Below, piece after piece: positions 26,136-34,060 of a stretch of 64,000 nt of DNA. Origin of the DNA: Chitinivibrionales bacterium (GTDB lineage: Bacteria; Fibrobacterota; Chitinivibrionia; Chitinivibrionales; JANQEN01); NCBI GenBank assembly GCA_028278335.1, contig JANQEN010000188.1, forward strand, positions 1 through 64,000, in the 5' to 3' direction. The notes beneath the pieces were generated by a model, which saw nothing but the letters and a program-made list of their open reading frames with translations, was not told the origin of the DNA and made no database searches. The first letter of the stretch is position 1. The number at the start of each line of letters is the position of its first letter. The position numbers and the translations under genes are program-made.

Positions 26136-27131
26136 TTAATTTTTAATCAAAACTTTTTTAATAAATGTCACATTATCATTATCAATTTTCAACAGAGTGA
26201 TTCCAAATGAATATGAATTGTCAATGTGACACCATCTTTTTCCTGTAACATTATCCACTTTCTTAAGCATTTTTCCCCGTGCATCAAGTAAGCTAATTGA
26301 GTACAGTTTATTTTCTGGTAAATAAACCATTACTGATTTGTTAGAATTTTTAATATCAATATTTTTGCTTAGTCTTTGCACCTTGTCTTTCAATGATGAC
26401 GATCCATCAATAGCAGATACACAGCCCTGTACTATCTCTTTGTCTGATTTCTGAATAAAGGAATTCATTTTGCAATTACTCTTGTTCCAACCTGATTTTA
26501 AAGTAAAATTCCACTCCTTTGTTATTTTCTGGCCTGCTGCAATGGTAACTTCTTCACCTTTACCACCGGCAAGCATGTCACGCATGGTCCAGGTATCCCT
26601 GCCATTCACCGATAACTTTTCTGCAATGGCAACATGGAGCGTGGCCGTAATGTTACTGCCAGAAGTGTTCTCAATCGTAACCTTGGCTGTGCCGCTGGAT
26701 TGAGGACACCGCGAATCTATAATGATTTTTGCCGGGCTCGGCTTGCTCTGATGATTCGTATAGGTATTTTTTAGCTCATCATATTTGGGATAGTTATTTG
26801 AAATTTTCGTGCCTTCAAAAAAGAATCTCGGTTTGCCATAATCCCTATAATACTGATCGGTTCTCGCCCGGTGGACCTGGGTTGTCAATGAATTTGCCTG
26901 TTGATAGGTAATAAGGCAAAGGTCGTTACCCTCCTCCTCCTTCAGTTTAAAGAGTGCCGCCGCCGGCGGGTTACAGCTTGATCAGGTAATGCTGTCAAAA
27001 TGTTCAATCACCACCACCCGTTTTGATTTATGCTGCTCTTTAGCAGCAAAGGCCGTACCTACGTCTCCTGCTGCTATAGAGACGATAAATTGTGAAAGAA
27101 AAATTATATTACAGAATTTCTTGATATCCAC
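26136..27131 (-). CDS. Candidate selenoprotein: secreted thioredoxin-fold (Omp28-like) protein with U-x-x-C active site
   Basis: The frame from GTG 27131 (GGGAGG upstream) to 26136 is 331 residues with a single TGA at 26984-26982, codon 50. Before it are a signal peptide (to about AFAA) and the strand RVVVIEHF; at it is SIT-TGA-SSCNPP, the exact place of the first Cys of a thioredoxin-like C-x-x-C-P motif, giving U50-S-S-C53. After it the fold continues to YYRDYGKPRFFFEG, the cis-Pro/FF-G segment of secreted thioredoxin-like proteins. Then come an Ig-like region and a sorting domain. A 13-base GC-rich hairpin starts 12 bases after the TGA, matching bacterial SECIS spacing. A nonsense mutation or sequencing error from TGT/TGC is the alternative. 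Lies between the protease and the GH9-like gene, same strand. Confidence 0.6.
26957..26969 (-). promoter_or_regulatory. Candidate bacterial SECIS hairpin
   Basis: On the minus strand CCGCC-GGC-GGCGG folds as a 5-bp stem with a 3-base loop starting with G; an alternative fold pairs GCUG with CGGC outside CCG/CGG, leaving a bulged UAAC and a CCGG loop. Either way the apical loop begins about 15-17 bases after the UGA, the usual bSECIS distance with a G in the first loop positions. Confidence 0.5.
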
Positions 27132-27270
27132 GAAATTGCCCTCCCTATTGTTTATTAAAATCAATATCTTAAAAAATTGCTTTATTGTGTAAAGTTAATT
27201 TAGCGTTGTTTCTTAAACCCCGCCCACCCTGTGAGCTTCGGGGGAACAGGATGAGCGAGGCAAGAAACGT

Positions 27271-27437
27271 TAAGGTAACCTCTAAAAATTCACTTCCTAT
27301 TACGGCTGGCTGCAAAACGTTTTAGGATTTGTTACATTCAATCGCCGAATCGCAGCGGATTCGCCTCTTTCATGTGCCTCTCCTAAAGGTTTTTCGCTCA
27401 GCCTCAAAACAAAACTGAATTATTAGAGGTCACCTTA
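27271..27437. repeat. 167-bp foldback (MITE-like) element
   Basis: The outer 22 bases at 27271-27292 and 27416-27437 are inverted copies (20 of 22). The pairing continues inward (GGCTGGCTGCAAAACGTTTTAGGA region against 27380-27403) to a central CGAATC/GATTCG hairpin, so nearly the whole element folds on itself. It lies between the subtilase and the candidate selenoprotein gene. An AAAACGTTTT core within it may mimic the LacI-type sites. Confidence 0.65.
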
Positions 27438-27450
27438 ATTAATGCATATG

Positions 27451-30288
27451 CTATTTTACCAAAAGTATTCTTTCTGTTCTGCTTACTTTTTTCTGTGTAT
27501 TTGTTCCTCCTGTTGCATGGGCTATGAATTTGAGGAAATAGAGGCCCGACGCAGCTTTTGAATTGGAATTTCTATTCCATAAAACAGTATGGCTTCCCCG
27601 GTGAACCTTCCCATTAACAAGAGTTGTCACCAAGCGCCCCCTGGTGTCCATGACCGCAAGTGAGACATTCATCTTTGCCGGAAGGTACATCTTAACGGCT
27701 ATTTGCCCGTTACCGGTTCGATAGGGTGACAATGAAAATGCAGCATCAACTCCAATGTGGGATATATCAGTACAACCACTATAAAAACTGATAAATCCAC
27801 CACTCTTGCTAGCACCGACAGGGAATGTGCCAGTGTTCGGTGAACCAAATCGCCAGGAGTCGATAGCCTCAAGAAAGTAATCTACCTTAATGTTGGTGCC
27901 TGCCTGTTTTGGTATTTCGGCACTATAGTGATTTGAAGAACCATTCATGTTCCGCTCAACCCATTGACTACCACTAACCCGGTACAGAAGCTTTACCCCT
28001 GCCACGCCGTGATCGTCGGTAACGGTACTCTTAATGGGAAAGGGGCCTTCATTAAGGGAACTTTTAATAATGGTCGTATTGGTAAAGGCCGGTGGCACAT
28101 TATCGCAGGGTATGGCAATTTCCACATCGTCAACGTACCAGTCTGTTACCCTAACAAAATTAATAACCCTGACATTAAGAAGGAAACGTATTTTAAAATT
28201 TCTGGATATATGCGATGAAACATTTACCCGTAATTGTCTCCAGTCAGCGCTGCCTCTACCGGGAGATCCTACATTATTCCAGGTTGATCCGCCGTCGCCG
28301 GAAACCTCAATCGCCGGATTTGAGGCGGCAGGAAGATCTATTTTTCCTTTGTACCAGCAGAACAAATATGCCTCCGGATAGCCGGTCAGGTCGATGCCCT
28401 GTTTTGATTCCATCATCGATTTGTTCGCTACCACATCACCACTGAACCCGCAATGGGTTGCAGAGTGAGACTGTGTGCTGTTATAACCCCAGTTTCCCGT
28501 AGTTTTCCACAGGATGGAAAAACTGTCGGGGCTGGCATACTCAAAATCATCCTTAAAAACCGTTATTGGATCGGGGACCGTACCAATTGTAAATGAGTAT
28601 CGAACAGTATCGAGAAAGTTCATGGAGCTGCGGCTTTCGGCCTTTAAGATGATCCCTATTTCTCCCTTGAGTCCGGGAGGGGTCTTTGAGTGGACCCTGA
28701 TCTTAAAAGGGGAGCCATTATTATCCGCCTTCTGTTTCTCCCGCAGGTTACCAGCATCAAAAGAGGCGCTTCCTATGGTGATAAAATTACTTAGGGACAC
28801 ACATTCTACACGGGTGTTTTTCGCCTCCTTAGCGCCGATATTTACCACGGTTATCGCCATCTCAGATGTTTTGCCTGCTGCTAAATCACCACTGGACTGC
28901 TGGGAAATTGAGATATAGGGCCTGTTCATAGCAGGTGTAGCTGAAACAGATTTATAGGCATTGACCCGTCCCCAGCCAATCTCGTTATTGGGGTAGCTGG
29001 GATAGCTGGATACTTCGTCGGCATGATTGATCAGCAGGTCGTAAACTTCTTTTACCGTTAAATCCGGTTTTTTCTGGAAGAGCAACGCCACAACACCGGC
29101 AACGTGGGGCGTAGCCATTGAGGTACCATTAAATTCGGCATAGCCGCCACCGGGAATACAGGAATTAATCGCCACACCAGGGGCAGATATATTTGGTTTT
29201 ATATAGTTCCAGTCATCGCGGATCCAAAGAGATCTGTTATTCCACGGGGCCCTCTTGGTTGTCGGCCCCTGCCCAGAAAAACTACCTCTTTTATCCAGAC
29301 TGTCTGTGGCGCCAACACCAATTATATTGGGATTATCACCGGGTGAACCCACTGAACCGACACCCTGCACACCGTCATTACCATTGGCGACAACGGGAAC
29401 AATGTTTAGGGACAATAATGTTTTAAAGGTTTCCAAATAAATATCAGACCCTCCCGGGCCGCTTATAGACATTGAAATAGCTACTATGTTTGCTTCCTTT
29501 TTAATTTCCCCCATGTATTCCAAACAGGGAATTATTGTATTATTCGAGCCAGAGCCACCAGAGTTCAATCCTTTACCAGCGGCATATTTGGCACCGGGCG
29601 CAACACCGATATCATATTCGAAATTGCCTTCACCATCACCTCCACAGATTGACCCCGTACAATGGGTACCATGCTTATTATCATCATAGGGCAGGTCGCT
29701 CTGGGGCATTGACTGATCAACAAACCAATGGCCCGACCATTTACCTTTTAATGCTGGGTGATAATAGTCTACCCCGGTATCAATAACACCAATTATCACA
29801 TCACCACCGGTAATACCATCGTTCCAGCATTTATCAGCACCAATTTTTCTCACTCCCCATTCGATACCGGCCCGTATCCTTGTTTTGTCAGCCACAGTTT
29901 GGGGTGATACCGTAACGATTGCATCATTATAAATACGGGCAACATCACTTCGTTCTGCTACCTCACGGATAACAGCGGGTTTTGCCCTAAGAAACAGGCC
30001 ATTGAGAATCCAGTAGGATCGGTATTTTTCAACTGAGACTTTCTGATCTGACAGATATTTTATAAGGTTTTGTTGACTTCTTTTAGCAATACCACGAAAG
30101 GTGGATATTTTTTCCCGAGCAGTACTGCTTCTGGTGGTATAAAAGGGATAGGATTCCTGCATGAGGATGATGCAGGAGACCATTTCATTGGGGGAAGCTT
30201 GCGAAAGCTCCTGTTGTAGCTCAAGGCTGATTGAACCGTGAATAGTGATTGCACATAGGAAGATAAATACAGACAAGGGAAAACGCAT
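27451..30288 (-). CDS. Secreted subtilisin-like (S8) serine protease with sorting domain
   Basis: About 945 residues. The ATG at 30288 follows GAGGAG; the signal peptide is RFPLSVFIFLCAITIHG. An inhibitor-like propeptide (about 25-130) precedes the S8 domain with the triad D170 (VIDTGVD), H206 (HGTHCTG) and S390 (NGTSMATPHVAG), and oxyanion Asn in VANGND. Downstream are a CARDB-like domain (TRVECVSLSNF), a jelly-roll/MAM-like region (about 590-740), a beta-sandwich and a FlgD-like sorting domain (SPYRTGNGQIAVKMYL to ASGLYFLKF). Exported; probably degrades host or matrix protein or processes secreted enzymes. It is the first gene of the minus-strand block with the candidate selenoprotein. Confidence 0.92.
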   Translation of the reverse strand: MRFPLSVFIFLCAITIHGSISLELQQELSQASPNEMVSCIILMQESYPFYTTRSSTAREKISTFRGIAKRSQQNLIKYLSDQKVSVEKYRSYWILNGLFLRAKPAVIREVAERSDVARIYNDAIVTVSPQTVADKTRIRAGIEWGVRKIGADKCWNDGITGGDVIIGVIDTGVDYYHPALKGKWSGHWFVDQSMPQSDLPYDDNKHGTHCTGSICGGDGEGNFEYDIGVAPGAKYAAGKGLNSGGSGSNNTIIPCLEYMGEIKKEANIVAISMSISGPGGSDIYLETFKTLLSLNIVPVVANGNDGVQGVGSVGSPGDNPNIIGVGATDSLDKRGSFSGQGPTTKRAPWNNRSLWIRDDWNYIKPNISAPGVAINSCIPGGGYAEFNGTSMATPHVAGVVALLFQKKPDLTVKEVYDLLINHADEVSSYPSYPNNEIGWGRVNAYKSVSATPAMNRPYISISQQSSGDLAAGKTSEMAITVVNIGAKEAKNTRVECVSLSNFITIGSASFDAGNLREKQKADNNGSPFKIRVHSKTPPGLKGEIGIILKAESRSSMNFLDTVRYSFTIGTVPDPITVFKDDFEYASPDSFSILWKTTGNWGYNSTQSHSATHCGFSGDVVANKSMMESKQGIDLTGYPEAYLFCWYKGKIDLPAASNPAIEVSGDGGSTWNNVGSPGRGSADWRQLRVNVSSHISRNFKIRFLLNVRVINFVRVTDWYVDDVEIAIPCDNVPPAFTNTTIIKSSLNEGPFPIKSTVTDDHGVAGVKLLYRVSGSQWVERNMNGSSNHYSAEIPKQAGTNIKVDYFLEAIDSWRFGSPNTGTFPVGASKSGGFISFYSGCTDISHIGVDAAFSLSPYRTGNGQIAVKMYLPAKMNVSLAVMDTRGRLVTTLVNGKVHRGSHTVLWNRNSNSKAASGLYFLKFIAHATGGTNTQKKVSRTERILLVK

Positions 30289-30566
30289 TCCAGCTCCTCT
30301 CAATTAAATCCGGATTGTGCACCAAGCCACTGTGATAAGATTGCATTTTATACTGGTTTCTAATGCAAAATCCAGATTACAATGTAAGTAATTAAATCGA
30401 ATACTTCTAGCTCCCAAAAGCTTGAGAACCAGTACTATCGACGCCACCCCTTGTCAATTATTTTATTATGATACTACTTTCAATTACTCCTTTAGAATCA
30501 TTTGATACTTTTTAAATATGTAAACCTGGTGAAATCGTCACCGGTATAGGTATTTATATTTTGCAA

Positions 30567-32111
30567 TTATTTAATTGTTGGCCCAAAACTAATCACACCA
30601 TTATCATCAGTACCAAACCACATATTGCCTTTACTGTCAGTTTCTACTGCATGAAAATATTCGCCCTTTAATGGCGCGCGTCTCTCATCGGTTGTATCGA
30701 TCATTTGAGTACCGTCATACCAAGCAACACCTTTGGTTGTAACTATCCAGATGTTGCCCTCATTGTCCTCACAAAAATCATTGACCTCTGTGTCAAGTAT
30801 GGATGAGTTATATAACCCCCAATTGCTGCCATCGTATTTTGAGACTCCGCCATTATGGCCAAACCATATGTTCTTTTTGCTGTCAACAAATAACGCAGTG
30901 GCTGCTCCGCTGTAAATGCCTGAATTTGAGGTTGTATAGGTTTTCCAGGAGGTGCGGTCATATTCACAGACACCGTCCAGTCCGCCACACCACACATGGT
31001 CGTTACTGTCCACAATAACATCAACCCATTTATCGGAAGGTAAATTTGAATTGGCTTTGTTAAACACAACCCACTCGGAACCGTTGCGGTAGAGTATCCC
31101 ATTATACGAAGAGAACCATTTGTAACCGCTTCTCTCTCTTGCAAAGGCGGTCAGTTCATTGGATGGCAAATCGGAATTGGCGGTCGTCAGGGTAGACCAG
31201 ATATTCCCCGTTAAGATTGCGATTCCTCCTTGGGTAACTATCCATAGGGAGCGGTCAATGTCCCTGAATACCTGAGACAGCGGTGTTCCGGGAATGGATG
31301 AATTACCGGTCGTATACACGGTCCAGTCTGTGCCAGTGAAATGGGCCACTCCGTCATGCAATGTTGTCAGCCAATAGGAGCCATCAGTATCAATGAAAAT
31401 ATCCTGTATACGTATACCAGGAAGGGGCGAGTTACTGCTCGTATAGTTGGCCCAGAATACGTAGGCCTCAGTTACCACGGTGTCATTTGGAATTACTGGT
31501 ATGGTATCAGAGATGAGAACTGGTTGAGATGGATCATTTACTTTACCATAGTGGATTCCACTGATTGATATTTCAGGAATAGAATCCAGATAAGCAATAA
31601 AAGTATTCTGATTTGAAATTACCCCCAGAGAAAGCCTCTTAGAATAGGTTGTTCCCTCTATGTAAATATATCCATCAACTGTGTCAACGGTGTTGGGGAG
31701 GTAGGCTTTGATTACGCCAGTGGCCTTCAGCGTAGCCGGAGGCAGGATAATGGTGTCCTGTTGACTGTTAAACACTATGCCGGGGATAAGTAACTTTGTT
31801 CCCCTGGTAAGGTGAGCTGCCTGAATGGTATATATTCCGGTATCCTTTGCAGATAAGGTAAAATTAAAGCGTCCTGTATTTTCTGTTGTATCAGCAAAGA
31901 GGTTTCCGGTCTGAGAAACAGGGTTGTAGTGTGATGAAACACATAAAACCCTAACATTAGGTGAAACACTCCCTTGACTGTCTCTGATTATGCCCGATAC
32001 ATACCCGTTTGTAGTCTCTTCGCCGGTGCCGCCGGAAAACAGGTCAACCGAGCAAGACATAAACAATGATAGAACACTTGCCAGAAGCAGTGTGCTGTTT
32101 CTCATGTTCAT
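30567..32111 (-). CDS. Lipoprotein with regulator-propeller (Reg_prop) repeats
   Basis: A 514-residue outer-surface lipoprotein. The lipobox is LFMSC (C20). A carboxypeptidase-regulatory-like domain (SGIIRDSQGSVSPNVRVLC, about 38-115) is followed by a beta-propeller of two-component-regulator-type repeats, recognisable as recurrent W-x(n)-DxxGxxWxxT units such as DNEGNIWIVTTKGVAWYDG. These propellers usually serve as sensor or ligand-binding modules. Its ATG overlaps the stop of the upstream TIGR02147 gene by four bases, so the two are co-translated. This regulator-lipoprotein pairing is a recurring layout in Fibrobacterota. Ligand unknown. Confidence 0.75.
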   Translation of the reverse strand: MNMRNSTLLLASVLSLFMSCSVDLFSGGTGEETTNGYVSGIIRDSQGSVSPNVRVLCVSSHYNPVSQTGNLFADTTENTGRFNFTLSAKDTGIYTIQAAHLTRGTKLLIPGIVFNSQQDTIILPPATLKATGVIKAYLPNTVDTVDGYIYIEGTTYSKRLSLGVISNQNTFIAYLDSIPEISISGIHYGKVNDPSQPVLISDTIPVIPNDTVVTEAYVFWANYTSSNSPLPGIRIQDIFIDTDGSYWLTTLHDGVAHFTGTDWTVYTTGNSSIPGTPLSQVFRDIDRSLWIVTQGGIAILTGNIWSTLTTANSDLPSNELTAFARERSGYKWFSSYNGILYRNGSEWVVFNKANSNLPSDKWVDVIVDSNDHVWCGGLDGVCEYDRTSWKTYTTSNSGIYSGAATALFVDSKKNIWFGHNGGVSKYDGSNWGLYNSSILDTEVNDFCEDNEGNIWIVTTKGVAWYDGTQMIDTTDERRAPLKGEYFHAVETDSKGNMWFGTDDNGVISFGPTIK

Positions 32112-32953
32112 GCGCTTCTTCCTTTCCTCTTTTTGGCAATAGGAAAAAGCTGCACGTTAATATGATAGGCCCCCTTGGGCTGTTCTTGCCGGTTTGCAAG
32201 CTCAAGCATTTCACGACGGAACTGTTTTATTCGCTCTTTTGCTTCTAAAAAACCCTTCTCTGATAAGGTTACCGTCACAGTAGAAATGTCCCGATGGTCC
32301 TTGAGAATGCCATCAAGGGCCTGCCCGGCCAGTGCCACCGTGTCTTTTTGAAATTGTCGCACCGCAACTGAATGCCACTTATCACCGGTGGTTAGTAGTC
32401 GGTCTGTTACGGTATATGTCCCATCTGTTGATTTTTTAATAAAGCCCAGTTTACGTAATAGGACTACTGCTTTTTTTGCCTGAGTTTGGGTAATGGGCGG
32501 TACTGTTAAAGAGGCAAGCTCCTTATAATCCCCGGAGAATTTGTAATATGTAAGGATCTGTCGGATAGCAACGTAATACCATTTGGTATAATATTCATAC
32601 TGCCGGGGTGTAATTTTTCTAAGTGACACCTCTTTAAAGGACATCAGTTTCTCGAAATAGAGCTTGATTGCCTCGTTGGATGTTGCCCTATTAAATAATA
32701 CAAGCACCTTGAAATATTCGGTTTCCCGCTTATTCAAGCCAAACAATTCTGCAAGAAGGGCTACTTTCTTTTGTGGCAGGGGCTTACTACCCTGGAACAC
32801 CTTAAAGAGGTACCCTGGATCAATGCCCGCTTTCGATTGAATATACCGATATGAAAACCATCGATCTGCAGCATGCCGAGCTTCATAGCAGTCACGAAGA
32901 TACTTCACACTGTCTAAATAATCGAAGATATCAGGTAATACTATTTTCCCCAT
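32108..32953 (-). CDS. TIGR02147-family transcriptional regulator-like protein
   Basis: A 281-residue protein of the TIGR02147 family (first defined from many paralogues in Fibrobacter succinogenes). The N-terminus has a Cro-like helix-turn-helix (RYIQSKAGIDPGYLFKVFQG), the middle is helical with FGLNKRETEYFKVLVLFNRA, and the C-terminal half holds a second winged-helix-like region (QAKKAVVLLRKLGFIKKSTDG). It is the main taxonomic clue in the window. It is co-transcribed with the downstream lipoprotein. A role in controlling the secreted-enzyme locus is possible but only inferred from closeness. Confidence 0.85.
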   Translation of the reverse strand: MGKIVLPDIFDYLDSVKYLRDCYEARHAADRWFSYRYIQSKAGIDPGYLFKVFQGSKPLPQKKVALLAELFGLNKRETEYFKVLVLFNRATSNEAIKLYFEKLMSFKEVSLRKITPRQYEYYTKWYYVAIRQILTYYKFSGDYKELASLTVPPITQTQAKKAVVLLRKLGFIKKSTDGTYTVTDRLLTTGDKWHSVAVRQFQKDTVALAGQALDGILKDHRDISTVTVTLSEKGFLEAKERIKQFRREMLELANRQEQPKGAYHINVQLFPIAKKRKGRSA

Positions 32954-33584
32954 ATGAACTAAATATATTCAATTATGATGAAAATAGCAGAAGTATTATA
33001 TCTAATTATGGAACTAATGTAGTACAAAAGGACTACAAAAAACCTATAAATTCAATGCAATAATACTATTATGTTATTATATAATAATATGTTATGGTTT
33101 TGTTAGACTGGTTTATATTATATACCGGATAGCACATATTTAATTAAAAAGGTCTACTAAAGTATATCAGATTAAATAATTCTAAAAGAAAAGGTTTCAA
33201 GGCCATTTCTAGTTCTACTATATATGCCGATATCTTTTATACCTAGTACCCTTCAATGAATGAGTTGAATTAATATGCATTATTGATGAACCAAGATTTG
33301 GAAAGCTATCCCTCAGTATTGCATCTGATGTAACAAACAGTTCTCTCTAAAGAATTTTTTATCACACCTTAACAAAATAGTATTTGAAATAACTCATCGT
33401 ATTAAAAATCTGAAGTCATAAAGAAAGTCAAATGCTCAAGATATCCATACAATGTTGATTATCATGTTATTTGCAAGGGAATTGCTGAAATTAATATTTT
33501 AATACTAAATTATCCCTGAAGTTTCCTTAAAAAATCGAACACAAATTTAGACAGCCTTTCATATTCTCAACCAAAGGAGCTACA
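32954..33584. other. AT-rich divergent promoter region
   Basis: About 630 bases between the minus-strand regulator operon and a plus-strand membrane gene. A palindromic ATTATATAAT lies near 33072. No gene with a ribosome binding site was seen, and no structured RNA was recognised. Confidence 0.4.
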
Positions 33585-33989
33585 ATGAATCGAGACAACA
33601 CCATTCTTAAATACTCATTTCTATTCTGTACTATCTACTTTATTTGCATGGCAATTGCTCACTTTTTTAGCATCAAACTTCCAATCTTGTTTGTGTACTA
33701 CGATATTCCCTTTCATGCGTATCAAGACAAAATCATCTCTTTTTGCGTGATAACCTATGCTATATTTTTCTTTGGGGCATATCAAAACAGGGTCTTTGCT
33801 CCTTACGCAATTTTTTCATTATTAACAACAGTATTGGGACTGTCCTTAGTCAATTTATCTAGTGATCTCAAATCTGTTCTTAATGAAGGCACGACAACCA
33901 TGTATTGGCTGCAAACTGGTATGTTTGCCTCGATTCTTCTTTGGTTAGTTGTTTTTTATTTGAGAGCTAAAAAGTCTGATACGAATTAA
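33585..33989 (+). CDS. Small four-helix membrane protein
   Basis: A 134-residue integral membrane protein with four hydrophobic segments (about residues 9-31, 45-68, 76-93, 108-128) and short charged ends. AAAGGAG lies about six bases before the ATG. No family recognised. It stands alone and ends at a bidirectional terminator. Confidence 0.6.
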   Translation: MNRDNTILKYSFLFCTIYFICMAIAHFFSIKLPILFVYYDIPFHAYQDKIISFCVITYAIFFFGAYQNRVFAPYAIFSLLTTVLGLSLVNLSSDLKSVLNEGTTTMYWLQTGMFASILLWLVVFYLRAKKSDTN

Positions 33990-34010
33990 ACCCAGATTAT
34001 TCAATAGGAA
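33989..34010. repeat. Solo copy of the 22-bp dispersed repeat core
   Basis: Matches 9188-9209 at 21 of 22 bases, starting in the stop codon of the membrane-protein gene and leading directly into the terminator hairpin. Confidence 0.5.
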
Positions 34011-34043
34011 CCTGTGTGAACTTGAAGTTTGATTTCACACAGG
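34011..34043. terminator. Hairpin between convergent genes
   Basis: CCTGTGTGAA pairs with TTTCACACAGG across an ~12-base loop, located between a plus- and a minus-strand gene end. Probably a bidirectional terminator, although T-runs are weak. Confidence 0.55.
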
Positions 34044-34060
34044 ACACCCATTTAAATAAA

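Noticed and set aside
27314-27323. Third LacI-type operator (AAAACGTTTT)
   Set aside because: It lies in the arm of a foldback repeat and lacks the GC-flanked form of the other two sites.
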